Assembly: GCA_050695155.1 (NCBI GenBank)
Contig: JBOGTO010000437.1
Coordinates: 1-64,000, forward strand
Source: CF-113 sp050695155
Lineage (GTDB): Bacteria; Chloroflexota; Ktedonobacteria; Ktedonobacterales; Ktedonobacteraceae
DNA length: 64,000 nt
Direction of reading: 5' to 3'
The translations under genes were made by a program, and so were the position numbers. Within the stretch, counting starts at the first letter, position 1; each line of letters opens with the position of its first letter. This document shows, in pieces, positions 42,316 through 51,138 of the stretch. Below the pieces are notes generated by a model that saw only the letters and a list, made by a program, of their open reading frames with translations, made no database searches and was not told the origin of the DNA.

Positions 42316-43287
42316 ATGTCAAACACATCCCCAGCACATACCATTGAGACCGTTATTCGTGTCCTGCTCATAGATCAGCAGCGCCAGCAGGTCGTCCTGT
42401 GCAAGGAACCAGGAGATCCGCACTGGTTCCTGCCCTGTGGTGAATTGCCCGACGAGAAGACGCCACGCGATTTCCTGACTAGCCTGGTGCATCGCCATCT
42501 GCCACGGACAGCGCGTGTGGCTTTGCAGGACCAGCTTGAAGAAGCCCTACCCGTCGCTTGGCTCTATCCGCCTGCCTCGGTACTCCCCTATTCGACGCGC
42601 ATCCTGCAAGTCGTCTTTCTTTTGACGCTTGATCCAGGCACCATCCCCGCATCAGAAGACGCTTGGGCGCGCTTCTGGCCTGAAGCAGTTTTCTGTCTGG
42701 AGCCGCCGGTGATCCAGACCGTCGTCGTTGCTGAGTCCCATAACTGGCTGCCCCTCATCGACCTGCGCCCTACAAGGGCAGTCATCGACGACATTGCAGA
42801 CATCCGCTTCGCTCGCTATGAACCAGTGCGTGTTATGGGCGGCGATCCGGAGGCCGAAAGTGTCGAGGACTATGTAGGGTACGGCGGCAAAGTCATCGGG
42901 GTGACGAATACGCTTCCGCGCTGGTTCTGTGTGCAGCTTGCCGACGGTCGCAAGATCGCAGCCCTCCCGCATCATATTCAGCCGGAAGCCGGGCCAGAAC
43001 CGGTGCAAGCGCACAGACGCCCACGGCCCGCCGCTCGCCAGGTCTGGCCAGGCCAGCCACTTCTAGATATGGAAGAGGCCGAAGCCAACTTGCAAACGCT
43101 CACCAGAAGCTTGCAGGTCCAGACCAGCTCTAGCCGGGCGGCTTGTCGAAAAGCCTTGCATCATACTGCTCCTACGGAGACAATTATCGCTCTGATACGC
43201 GCCATCGATGAGTCGGCAACGAACCAGACCATCGTGCAACAGTTCCGGGAAGCAGCAGAGAAAGAGGATGGTCATGATCAAAGATGA
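42316..43287 (+). CDS. Nudix-like hydrolase with C-terminal extension, degenerate box
   Basis: Residues 10-140 have the Nudix layout: TVIRVLLIDQQRQQVVLCKE, WFLPCGELPDEKTPRDFLTSLVHRHL and LQVVFLLTLDPG. The Nudix box (Gx5Ex7REUxEExGU) is only partly kept: the second Glu pair is missing (LTSLVHRH), so catalysis is doubtful. The C-terminal 180 residues are helical and unassigned. A Nudix-like gene in a series with MazG and DUF488 fits a nucleotide-related theme. Confidence 0.6.
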   Translation: MSNTSPAHTIETVIRVLLIDQQRQQVVLCKEPGDPHWFLPCGELPDEKTPRDFLTSLVHRHLPRTARVALQDQLEEALPVAWLYPPASVLPYSTRILQVVFLLTLDPGTIPASEDAWARFWPEAVFCLEPPVIQTVVVAESHNWLPLIDLRPTRAVIDDIADIRFARYEPVRVMGGDPEAESVEDYVGYGGKVIGVTNTLPRWFCVQLADGRKIAALPHHIQPEAGPEPVQAHRRPRPAARQVWPGQPLLDMEEAEANLQTLTRSLQVQTSSSRAACRKALHHTAPTETIIALIRAIDESATNQTIVQQFREAAEKEDGHDQR

Positions 43288-43756
43288 GCATGATGTACAG
43301 AAGGAAGAGGAACAGGAAGAATTTCATGAGCAGGCCATTCTCTTCTCCTACAACCAGGGAACCGAATATAAGCCGGAAACAGCGTGCATGTATCGAGATT
43401 CTGGTCTTGGGTACCTGCCAACGGCCGGGAGAAAGTTTCAGATCATCCTGGAAAGCGGCTACACGCTGTGCCGCTACGCTCTGCCCACTCGCTGGCAAAT
43501 AGAAGAGGCCTGCCGCCGACTCGCGCCTTGCGCGAACTATCGGGGGCCTGCCGATCAGATTTTCCCCACCTATCGCCGGGAGCATGCTGGCGAGAAATTG
43601 AGCAGGGTCATCGAGACCATCTTTATCGAGGTGTACACACTGGCCCAGCCGCTCAAGGAAGAACGCTCCCAGGACGAGCACCTCGAGGCAATAAAAGACT
43701 GGGTACTGGAGCGCGGGGATGCATCTAATGATCAGCCCCCACTTCTGGCGTTTTGA
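43274..43756 (+). CDS. Hypothetical protein, 160 aa
   Basis: GAGG precedes this ATG, which lies inside the end of the previous gene. An acidic N-terminus (HDVQKEEEQEEFHEQ) is followed by a folded region (YRDSGLGYLPTAGRKFQIIL, LCRYALPTRWQIEEACRRL). No family is recognised. It closes the long plus-strand series. Confidence 0.6.
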   Translation: MIKDEHDVQKEEEQEEFHEQAILFSYNQGTEYKPETACMYRDSGLGYLPTAGRKFQIILESGYTLCRYALPTRWQIEEACRRLAPCANYRGPADQIFPTYRREHAGEKLSRVIETIFIEVYTLAQPLKEERSQDEHLEAIKDWVLERGDASNDQPPLLAF

Positions 43757-43773
43757 GTAGTTTTGCAAGCTGC

Positions 43774-43807
43774 AAGCTATCCGTTTGGTGAGACAAATAG
43801 CTAGCTT
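43774..43807. promoter_or_regulatory. 34-bp 13-8-13 element before the DUF1257 gene
   Basis: The left arm is AAGCTATCCGTTT, the spacer GGTGAGAC, the right arm AAATAGCTAGCTT. It lies 99 bp upstream of the DUF1257 start, in promoter range. The spacer is the reverse complement of GTCTCACC, seen at 52-59 and 424-431. Confidence 0.7.
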
Positions 43808-43905
43808 GACAAACAATAGAATGTATGCTAGACTTCTACCGTCATCCTGTTGTCTGAATGTATGTTGTCACTGTTATGGAAACCCATCACACAAAGGAGC
43901 CATTT

Positions 43906-44304
43906 ATGAGCCACATTGTGCAAGCCAAAACGAGCGTCAAGAATCCTGATCTGGCACTTTTGACCCAGGCAGTTACTTTGGTCGCCCAGCAACACTCCGG
44001 CGGTCGGATCGCTGATTATTACCTGACGTTTGCCCGCAGCCGCCGAACCGACGCGCAGTTTGCTATTTTCACCAGTGAACTGGAGCGAGGCATGGGCCTC
44101 AAGATCAAAAAGACGACCGGTGAGTTGACCTTTATTGGCGATTACTGGGGTCACGAGGAGCTGGCCACCCAAATCCAGCAACAGATCCTCCAGACCTATG
44201 TCAGCCTTGCCACGATGCAAGCCCTTGCCGCCATGGGCTACCAGGCAACCGCCATCGAGGGTGAGCAAGGGCAGCTGGTGCTCACGGGGGTCAGCTATGA
44301 GTGA
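43906..44304 (+). CDS. DUF1257 (Ycf35-like) protein
   Basis: 132 aa, AAAGGAGCC before the ATG. It begins MSHIVQAKTSVKNPDLALL and contains ERGMGLKIKKTTGELTFIGDYWG, consistent with DUF1257/Ycf35. In cyanobacteria and plastids this family is linked with DUF2997 and a Ycf46-type ATPase, exactly the neighbours here. Function is not established. Overlaps the next gene by 8 bp. Confidence 0.75.
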   Translation: MSHIVQAKTSVKNPDLALLTQAVTLVAQQHSGGRIADYYLTFARSRRTDAQFAIFTSELERGMGLKIKKTTGELTFIGDYWGHEELATQIQQQILQTYVSLATMQALAAMGYQATAIEGEQGQLVLTGVSYE

Positions 44305-44533
44305 TATGGGTAAGAGGATTATCATTACCGTCAATCCAGATGGGACGGTCAAGCACGATTTTGAGGGATACGTGGGAGCCGAGTGCCTGGTCGCAGGAGA
44401 TCGACTTAAAGCTCTGCTTGCTCAGCTCGGCATCCAGATCGAGCAGACAAACTTTGTTCCCAAGCCAGAACTCCAGCATGGGCAGGAGCAGTATCTTCCC
44501 ACCCAGCAGCAACAGATTGAGGGAGGAGCATAA
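44297..44533 (+). CDS. DUF2997 protein
   Basis: 78 aa. KRIIITVNPDGTVKHDFEGYVGAECLVAGDRLKALL, key words ITVNPDGTV and FEGYVGAEC, matches DUF2997 (xDGxxxxxxxGxxGxxC). The tail of 35 residues is Gln-rich and extra. It is read from within the end of the DUF1257 gene. Confidence 0.75.
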   Translation: MSDMGKRIIITVNPDGTVKHDFEGYVGAECLVAGDRLKALLAQLGIQIEQTNFVPKPELQHGQEQYLPTQQQQIEGGA

Positions 44534-44534
44534 C

Positions 44535-44759
44535 ATGGCTGCACAACGCGCGCACAGCTTACATCTGATCATTGAGCCAGATGGCTCGCTGAAGGTCGGC
44601 TCCTGCGAACACTGTGTGGTCAAAGAGGTCGGCCGACCTGATCGTGCCTGGGACCCAATGGGCGACAGCGAACTCGACTTTGACCGCGACCAGATGATCC
44701 AACGACTCGCAGCACTTGGCGTGCAGGTGACGATTACTCAGGAGTATGTGTGTCCTTAG
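44535..44759 (+). CDS. Diverged DUF2997-like protein
   Basis: 74 aa, GGAGGAGC before the ATG. SLHLIIEPDGSLKVGSCEHC aligns with the start of the DUF2997 protein just upstream, suggesting tandem duplication followed by drift. It ends QVTITQEYVCP. CEHC and the last Cys may bind a metal. Confidence 0.6.
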   Translation: MAAQRAHSLHLIIEPDGSLKVGSCEHCVVKEVGRPDRAWDPMGDSELDFDRDQMIQRLAALGVQVTITQEYVCP

Positions 44760-44818
44760 TTGAGCAAGTTCGACGTATTGGGTCAGCTCATCCAATTAGT
44801 TTCAATACGTTCATACAA

Positions 44819-44852
44819 AAGCTAGCCGTTTGGTGTAACAAATGGCTAGCTG
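44819..44852. promoter_or_regulatory. 34-bp 13-8-13 element before the Ycf46-like ATPase gene
   Basis: The left arm is AAGCTAGCCGTTT, the spacer GGTGTAAC, the right arm AAATGGCTAGCTG. It ends only 14 bp before the ATPase start codon, so it covers the 5' untranslated leader or ribosome site rather than a normal -35/-10 position. Confidence 0.7.
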
Positions 44853-44866
44853 AGTGAAAGATTAAC

Positions 44867-46738
44867 ATGATGACAAAAACGAAGCAACATGTGGCTCCTT
44901 TGTGGGCGCAAGAACTCTCGGCGCGCTATCGCTCGGGGATCGCACATGCTTTTCTTATTCATGGCAATGTGCAAGATTACGTCGGCGGCATTGCCGGGCA
45001 ATCGCTCAAGAACTATCTCCTGGCCAGCTTTGCCGAGCGCGATATCGTGGTCTACTGGCACCGCGCCGGCGGCTTCTTCTTCCCCAAAGCAGCGATGAAG
45101 AAACGCTTTGCCGAGGTGGTCGGACTCATCTCATCACAACCTGGCACCGGATCGCGATCCGGGGGAGGCCTTGCCGCTGGTATGAACGCGCTGGCTGGTG
45201 CTACAGGTGCGGGAGCCGACCCGCTGGCGATGGTCGATCAATTAGGGCGTCAACCGCTGGCCGCGCTCAACCTGCTCAATCAGTTGCTCCACGCCAGCCA
45301 GGAGCAGGCGAAATCGCGCCAACCTGCGGACACGCCTCCCGCGCCGTTTCGCGTGGCCGTTGTTGTTGATTACGCGGAAACGATTGCCCCAGCCACAGAG
45401 GCGGCGGCATCCCCCGAAGACCGGACGGCGCTGGTGACACTGGCCGAATGGGGGCGCGATGCTTCCATCGGGCAGCGCGAACATATTGTGGTCATGATCG
45501 CCTCGGACCTGCACGATCTGAATGAGCGTCTGCGCAAAAGCGGCGCGCGCTGGGAGCAGATTGAAGTGGCATTCCCCTCGCTCGAAGAGCGCCAGGAATT
45601 TACGAAAATGCTGATCGAGAACCCTGAGAATCAGGTGCAACTCGCCGAAGGCATAACTTACGAGGAAGTGGCGCGCCTGACGACCGGCCTGCGCTACATC
45701 GACATCGAAGATATCGTGCTGCGCGCCAGTTTCCAGCAGCAGCCGGTCACGCGTCGACTGGTCAAGACGCGCAAGGATGAAATTGTCGCCTCCGAATTTG
45801 AAGAAGTCCTTCAGGTCGTGGAGAATGAGAGTGGCTTTGAGGCATTGGGTGGCCTGACAGAGATTAAAGAATATCTCATGGAAAACGTGGTCAAGCCCAT
45901 GCGTCAGGGAAACTATCGCTTAGTTCCACAAGGCATTCTCCTGATGGGTCCGGCCGGGACCGGCAAAACCCGCCTGGCGCGTGCGCTGGCAAAAGAGGCC
46001 GGTGTCACTTTTGTCGAGTTGCAGCCCTCTAAAATCTTTTCCAAATGGGTAGGAGATACGGAAAGGCGTCTCGAACGCGCTTTGGCCGCGATCAAGGCGA
46101 TGACGCCATGCCTCGTCTTTATTGATGAGGTCGATCAGGCCGTGGGACGAGGTGAGAGCGGGGATAGTGGCGTCTCGAATCGGGTATTCAAACGTTTGAT
46201 GGAGATTATGTCAGATACCACGTTCCGCGGCAAAATCGTTTGGATTTCGGCCTCGAACCGCCCTGACCTCCTGGATGCTGCCCTCTTGCGGCCTGGTCGC
46301 CTGGATAAGAAGATCCCGATTTTGGCTCCCGACGCCACTGAACGCGCCAGCATTCTGGAGGTGCTTACGATCCAGGCTTTCGGCCAGGAGACCGACTTGC
46401 CGACTCAGCAAGACTACCAGGCGCTGGCCGAGCAGATGGAGGGCTATACTGGCGCGGAAATCGAGGGGATCGTCGGAAAAGCGACCCAGCTTTCCGCGAA
46501 GTCACGCGGAACCTGGAGTGTTGCCCACTGCCTGCAAGAAGCGTATGAACGGATCATTCCCAGTACCCAGGATATCGACACCATGACGCGCCTGGCGCTG
46601 CTGCATTGCAATGATTTAGACTTGGTCCCGGCTCATTTGCGCGAGTTAGCGCGAGCCGTGCGCAAGCCTGCTGCTGATTCCGATGAGAACGAAGCGCGCT
46701 TGCCGCAGGGGCGCAGATCTCGCAGAAGCGAGCTATAG
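44867..46738 (+). CDS. Ycf46-like AAA ATPase
   Basis: 623 aa. The N-terminal 300 residues have a P-loop-like remnant domain (GIAHAFLIHGNVQDYV, HIVVMIASDLHDLNERLR). The AAA module has Walker A GPAGTGKT (361-368), Walker B CLVFIDEVD (415-423), arginine-finger region NRPDLLDAALLRPGRLD and sensor residues. The layout matches the Ycf46 family of two-lobed AAA proteins linked with DUF1257/DUF2997. There is no strong ribosome site; two ATG codons adjoin. The C-terminal 25 residues are basic. It may remodel a substrate presented by the small partners upstream. Confidence 0.88.
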   Translation: MMTKTKQHVAPLWAQELSARYRSGIAHAFLIHGNVQDYVGGIAGQSLKNYLLASFAERDIVVYWHRAGGFFFPKAAMKKRFAEVVGLISSQPGTGSRSGGGLAAGMNALAGATGAGADPLAMVDQLGRQPLAALNLLNQLLHASQEQAKSRQPADTPPAPFRVAVVVDYAETIAPATEAAASPEDRTALVTLAEWGRDASIGQREHIVVMIASDLHDLNERLRKSGARWEQIEVAFPSLEERQEFTKMLIENPENQVQLAEGITYEEVARLTTGLRYIDIEDIVLRASFQQQPVTRRLVKTRKDEIVASEFEEVLQVVENESGFEALGGLTEIKEYLMENVVKPMRQGNYRLVPQGILLMGPAGTGKTRLARALAKEAGVTFVELQPSKIFSKWVGDTERRLERALAAIKAMTPCLVFIDEVDQAVGRGESGDSGVSNRVFKRLMEIMSDTTFRGKIVWISASNRPDLLDAALLRPGRLDKKIPILAPDATERASILEVLTIQAFGQETDLPTQQDYQALAEQMEGYTGAEIEGIVGKATQLSAKSRGTWSVAHCLQEAYERIIPSTQDIDTMTRLALLHCNDLDLVPAHLRELARAVRKPAADSDENEARLPQGRRSRRSEL

Positions 46739-46753
46739 GAAAGAAGGCCTCTT

Positions 46754-47323
46754 ATGAAAACAGGGCTTCACGGAACCCTGAAACAGCGGCAGGCACTGAG
46801 AACCGGCGGTATCGGTGTCGGTTTCTTTTTGCTCCACGTCGATGGAGATACGGTGCTGGAGCTTGAGGTGTATGCCGACCGCCAGGGGGTGCTTCGCCGG
46901 GTTGATGATGGGGAGCCGTTGCTGCCGATCACCATCAGGAATGCTCTGCCTGGATGCGAAATCAGCACTCTGAAACTCGCGCCACAGCTTGCACAGGCGA
47001 CACTCCCAGAGCAGCTTGAAGAGCGCCGCTCTGAGGGGAAAGAATACCTTCCAGTATCCACCGATATGACACCACTCGTGCGAACAGGTCTGGCAGCGCT
47101 GGACAGGTCTGAGCAGCTTCTCCAGTCACTTGCGCCGTTGGTGCAAGACCTGCTGATCCACGGCACACGAGCTCCCGGCCAAGCCAGAGCGCTGGATGTC
47201 GCTGAGAATATGGTCGCTGTACTCATTCAGCAACTCTACAGAATCGACGAGGGCCTCGCTGAGCGTGCAAACCTGGACATCCTGGCTGAGGTCGAGGCCC
47301 AGGTGTCGCTAGAAAGAAAATAG
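46754..47323 (+). CDS. Hypothetical protein, 189 aa
   Basis: GAAAGAAGG precedes the ATG, 16 bp after the ATPase. Beta-rich N-terminus (GIGVGFFLLHVDGDTVLELEVYAD, key words GFFLLHVDGD), helical C-terminus. No family is recognised. Position suggests a partner of the ATPase or of the HerA-type ATPase downstream. Confidence 0.65.
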   Translation: MKTGLHGTLKQRQALRTGGIGVGFFLLHVDGDTVLELEVYADRQGVLRRVDDGEPLLPITIRNALPGCEISTLKLAPQLAQATLPEQLEERRSEGKEYLPVSTDMTPLVRTGLAALDRSEQLLQSLAPLVQDLLIHGTRAPGQARALDVAENMVAVLIQQLYRIDEGLAERANLDILAEVEAQVSLERK

Positions 47324-47325
47324 GT

Positions 47326-48936
47326 ATGAGCCAGCAAGAACAAAGTGAATCACCAGCTCCGATTGACCAGGTGGGCGAGATGGCCAGGGAGAGCATTCCA
47401 CCTGATCCGCCGCAGGATGTAGAACAGGCCATAGCCCAGTTGGCGCAGCAGATCGCCGAAGAGCCGAGGCGGATCAGGAAGCGGCAGGATGTGACGCAAA
47501 TCCTTGCGTCCATGTCCGAGGGCGTCATTGCCGCCCTACATGTTAGCCGCCCACGCTTCACCGCGACGGTTGCGCCCAAACGGAGAGGGACCGCGCTGGG
47601 GTTGGAGAAGCTTGGGATCTCGGGCAGTGCTGCTGGGCAGCAAGTGATCAAAGACTACTTCACACTGGGCAGACACAGCTTGTTGCCAACTGAGCTGCAG
47701 AAGGAGCTGGCAACCATCGAGAATGCAGCCCGGGCCTGCCTGGATCGCTATGCCTTCCGCACACACTGGGGCTATTTCATCCCGGCAAGCAATTACGCCG
47801 TCTGGAAGGAGGAAAACAGCAAGCACGAGGAGAAGTTCTGGGAGAAGAAAGCCTACGTGCTTGAACACTACGATGAGATCATCGAGGAGGTGATCGCTGC
47901 CTATCAGACTCTCGCCGAGGACGCCTGGATGCAGACCTCCTTCGGGGCTGCGGTGGTGCGCGAACAGAAGGAGCATCTTTCCAGCGAACTCTTTGAGGAA
48001 TTATATCAGCATCTCAAAACGGGACAGGGGAAAACGGCTTTTATCGAAACGTACCTCTCGTCCATTCGTCAGGCGATACCCCCTCTCGAGGAAGTTGCAG
48101 CTGCCTTTGAGTACGACGTGGAACTTGGCTACATTCCTCTGCCATCGCTCCTCGCGCGCGATGTTCTGGAAGCAGATCTGGTCATTCGCGCCCGCGCGTT
48201 GCGTGACGCGCAAGTCCGGGCAGAGATGGACACTATCGAGGCACAGCGCCGGGCCGAACTTGAGGCTATTGAGGATCGGCAACGGTTGGAAGAAGCCCAG
48301 CGCCGGGCGGAATGGCAACAGCTCAACCAGCAAGAACGCCAGGAGCAGCAACTCACCTATCTGAAGCTGCAAGCCGAGCGTGAAAAGCTCCAGCAGCAAC
48401 AGGCGATGGATCGCGACGTGCTGGCGACGGCCAAACGACAGAAAGAACAACTGGTGCAGGAGTTCTACACCGGCATTGTCGCTCAGATTAACGAACTGGT
48501 GCGCGAAGTCTGCGACAAGACCCTTGAAAGCTTAGACGAGAATGGCGGCATATTGCGTGGACCAGTTTCCACCCGACTGCGCGACCTCGTGGTGAGGTTA
48601 GAGCGTCTGAACTTCATTGAAGATGCCCAGATCGGAACGCAGATCGAACGCTTGCGCGCTGTGCTGCCAACCCAGGCGCAGCAAGAAGAGGCCGGGAAAG
48701 GAATCGCCAGGATCGACACCTCCGGCATTCGCCGGGTCGTGCAGCAACTCCACAAAGAGGCCGAGGCGACACTGCTTGAACTGGATTTAGGCCCGCTTCA
48801 ACGCGCACCACGCCAGGTGGACGTCACACCAGACAATACCGCGCTGATCGCCGACGAGCCGAGGAAACGACGGTCGCTCGATCTTGGCGCGGCGGATGGA
48901 TCAGGCGCGAAGCGACGTGCAAGAAAAACAGTGTGA
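47326..48936 (+). CDS. Coiled-coil protein, 536 aa
   Basis: The gene starts 3 bp after the previous stop. Residues about 290-380 are a long Glu/Gln/Arg coiled coil (RAELEAIEDRQRLEEAQRR). The region before it (about 110-250) is a mixed helical domain, and the end is basic (KRRSLDLGAADGSGAKRRARK), perhaps a DNA-contacting tail. Its stop overlaps the start of the HerA-type ATPase gene, suggesting a complex with it. Confidence 0.7.
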   Translation: MSQQEQSESPAPIDQVGEMARESIPPDPPQDVEQAIAQLAQQIAEEPRRIRKRQDVTQILASMSEGVIAALHVSRPRFTATVAPKRRGTALGLEKLGISGSAAGQQVIKDYFTLGRHSLLPTELQKELATIENAARACLDRYAFRTHWGYFIPASNYAVWKEENSKHEEKFWEKKAYVLEHYDEIIEEVIAAYQTLAEDAWMQTSFGAAVVREQKEHLSSELFEELYQHLKTGQGKTAFIETYLSSIRQAIPPLEEVAAAFEYDVELGYIPLPSLLARDVLEADLVIRARALRDAQVRAEMDTIEAQRRAELEAIEDRQRLEEAQRRAEWQQLNQQERQEQQLTYLKLQAEREKLQQQQAMDRDVLATAKRQKEQLVQEFYTGIVAQINELVREVCDKTLESLDENGGILRGPVSTRLRDLVVRLERLNFIEDAQIGTQIERLRAVLPTQAQQEEAGKGIARIDTSGIRRVVQQLHKEAEATLLELDLGPLQRAPRQVDVTPDNTALIADEPRKRRSLDLGAADGSGAKRRARKTV

Positions 48937-50627
48937 TGAACCGCCAGAAGCAAAGCGAGCAAAATATGGCACAACATTCTTCACAGGAACCGGGAGAACA
49001 CGCTTTGATGAGTATGACAGACAGGCAGCAGCAAGCACGGCTCCAGATCGATCGTGACGGCGCGCTGCCCTTTACCAAAAGCCGGCTGAGTGGTGCAAGT
49101 ATTACAATCCTGGGACGAAAGGGGACTGGGAAAAGCACGACCCTGGCAGTGTTTGCTGAAGAATTGCTCAAACAACATGTTCCCCTGGTGATCGTGGACC
49201 CGCAAGGGGAGTACTATTCGCTGGCCCAGCAATTTGACATTATCGTGGCTGGCCGCGCTGCGCACGCCCTAGTTTCGCTCGACCCTGAGAAAGCAGGGGC
49301 ACTCGCGGAGTTTTCCCTGACGCACAACGTTCCTGTGGTGCTGAGCCTGCCTCGGTACAGCGCCCAGGAGCGCTTTACTCTGCTGCGCTGCTTTTTCGAG
49401 CGCCTCTGGACACTTGAGGAAGACCTGCGTAAGCCCTACTTCGTACTCATGGAAGAAGCTCACACGTACCTCCCGCAAGTCGGGACGACCCCGGTATTTC
49501 ACATACTCTCGGATATCTTCCTGCTCGGCAGGAAACTGGGGCTTGGCACCATCATGGCGACACAGCGGTCCCAGAAAATTCACAAGGACACCATTTCGCA
49601 GTCAGAGATTTACCTGCTGCATAAAGTCACCCATCCGAAAGATGTGGAAGTGTACGAGGAACTGATCCCACTTTCTGCCAAAGAAGTGCGCGCCATGATC
49701 GCGCGTTTACGCAAGGGGTCGGCTATCGCGGTCTACGAGGATGAAACGCTGCCTGAAGAGGTGTCGAGCGATGTCGTGGTGCAAGTCCAGATACGCAACC
49801 AGGAGACGCATCACGTTGGCTCGACTCCAACTTTTGAAACGGCTGAACCTCTTGCGTTACGTCAGCTTGACGAGGCGCTTGTCAAAGAACTCCAAGCGCT
49901 CCTTGCAGAAACGCAGCCCGGCGAGTCGGAGCGGGAACAGGCGCTCTTGCATGAGATCACCACCTTGCAAGAGGAACGAGCACAACAAGAAGAGGTGATT
50001 GGTGATTTACGCCGGTCTCTCGATGAACAAGAGGCACAGCTAAGCGACCTGCATAGGCAGGTGGACCTGCTGAGCAAAATCACCGTCACGCTCGATGGCG
50101 CGAAGTTCCCTGCGCTCAACCTGCCTGACGTGTTGCAACTCGACCGCATGCAGACGCACGTTGCACAGGCAACCATCGAAGTTTCTCGAGCGGAAGGGCT
50201 ACAGATCGCTTCAACTAATGGGCCAAGCGCATCAGCAGTTTCTAAAGTCGATGCGATACCATCAGCAGAAGCGGTGGGAGAGTTCATGCCGGTCACGCTG
50301 CGCTTCAGTGAAAACAAACTACTGACGCGCCTGCTTCAGCAAGTGGAGGCCCTCTCGCTCTCAGAAAAGGCGCTGTTGACCTGGCTCCTTGAACATGACG
50401 GTGAGGAGATTTCGTCGCAGGATCTGGCCGATGCCGTGGGCAGGGACGTCAGTGTAACCCGGTCGAGACGGACCACAGGCCTCGTAAAGTTCCCTTTCGT
50501 GGCTCGATGGGGGGCGAACAAGTTCTGGTATAAGGGGATATTCAGCGAGTATGCCCGCAAGCACTTTACGTCAATATCCGATCCGCAGGTCATCGCTCAG
50601 CAGGTAATCCTGGCCGCGCAATCGTGA
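48933..50627 (+). CDS. HerA/DUF87-type ATPase
   Basis: 564 aa. Walker A GRKGTGKST (61-69), then LVIVDPQGEYYSL, the Walker B-like YFVLMEEAHTYLP and IMATQRSQKIHKDTISQSE are the hallmarks of HerA/DUF87 hexameric ATPases that pump DNA or act in defence and conjugation. The second half is a coiled coil (EREQALLHEITTLQEERAQQEE) followed by a winged-helix-like end (ISSQDLADAVGRDVSVTRSR). Partner nuclease (NurA-type) is not seen nearby. ATGA overlap couples it to the coiled-coil gene. Confidence 0.85.
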   Translation: MMNRQKQSEQNMAQHSSQEPGEHALMSMTDRQQQARLQIDRDGALPFTKSRLSGASITILGRKGTGKSTTLAVFAEELLKQHVPLVIVDPQGEYYSLAQQFDIIVAGRAAHALVSLDPEKAGALAEFSLTHNVPVVLSLPRYSAQERFTLLRCFFERLWTLEEDLRKPYFVLMEEAHTYLPQVGTTPVFHILSDIFLLGRKLGLGTIMATQRSQKIHKDTISQSEIYLLHKVTHPKDVEVYEELIPLSAKEVRAMIARLRKGSAIAVYEDETLPEEVSSDVVVQVQIRNQETHHVGSTPTFETAEPLALRQLDEALVKELQALLAETQPGESEREQALLHEITTLQEERAQQEEVIGDLRRSLDEQEAQLSDLHRQVDLLSKITVTLDGAKFPALNLPDVLQLDRMQTHVAQATIEVSRAEGLQIASTNGPSASAVSKVDAIPSAEAVGEFMPVTLRFSENKLLTRLLQQVEALSLSEKALLTWLLEHDGEEISSQDLADAVGRDVSVTRSRRTTGLVKFPFVARWGANKFWYKGIFSEYARKHFTSISDPQVIAQQVILAAQS

Positions 50628-50778
50628 AGGGGGTTTGGGATTTTTGATGGCTGATAATTGCTCGTAGCTGAAAGAACGAGCTGTTCGCTAGCCACTCTTG
50701 GATGCCAGAAAAGAAACTATCTGTGAGGAGTCAACGACTTGGCTATGCTAAAAAACCGTTTTACAAGGAGCATGAACG

Positions 50779-50922
50779 ATGACAGATCCATTAGAGAATA
50801 GGCAATCCATCCTTCTTGATCATGGTGATCCGGTCAGAGACCCCAACCCTCAAGCGGCGGGGCATGTGAAGAGCATGCCTGGCTCTGACCAGCTTCCGCA
50901 CCTGAGCCTGACGACCAGGCGA
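50779..50922 (+). pseudogene. Gene start interrupted by the IscB element
   Basis: A 48-aa frame from an ATG with AAGGAG upstream. It begins MTDPLENRQSILLDHGDPV and then runs into sequence that forms the omega-RNA region of the IscB element. The tail is probably not native. I read it as the 5' part of a gene cut by insertion; the remaining part is not recognisable downstream. Confidence 0.4.
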
Positions 50923-51138
50923 TGAGGGTACGAACGTTGCGGGATGCCCAAGACCCACGGCAGAGTGCTTCCTCAGCCCTGCCCTCTGGAAGTTCCGATT
51001 GCAGACAACCTCCGGGGTGTGAACGAAACGGATCGGAACAGATGGCTGACCAGCAACAGTAGCAAGGGGAACGTCGAGCAGTGTCGGACTCGACGTGTGA
51101 CCAGGCCCGTAAGGGCTCCCGAAAGGGAAAAGAGAAGC
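50825..51138 (+). ncRNA. Omega RNA region of IscB 1
   Basis: About 310 bases of non-coding, G/C-rich, hairpin-prone sequence directly precede the IscB start, where omega RNA is encoded in IscB loci. A CCCC/GGGG stem lies at 50841-50862 near the presumed left boundary; the bases just before it (about 50820-50838) would be the guide. A second palindromic stretch (GGGTGTGAACG... and CTCGACGTGTG region, 51010-51110) follows. Boundaries are approximate. Confidence 0.75.

Noticed and set aside
42316..43287. Functional Nudix hydrolase
   Set aside because: The Nudix box lacks its second Glu pair, so I call it Nudix-like only.
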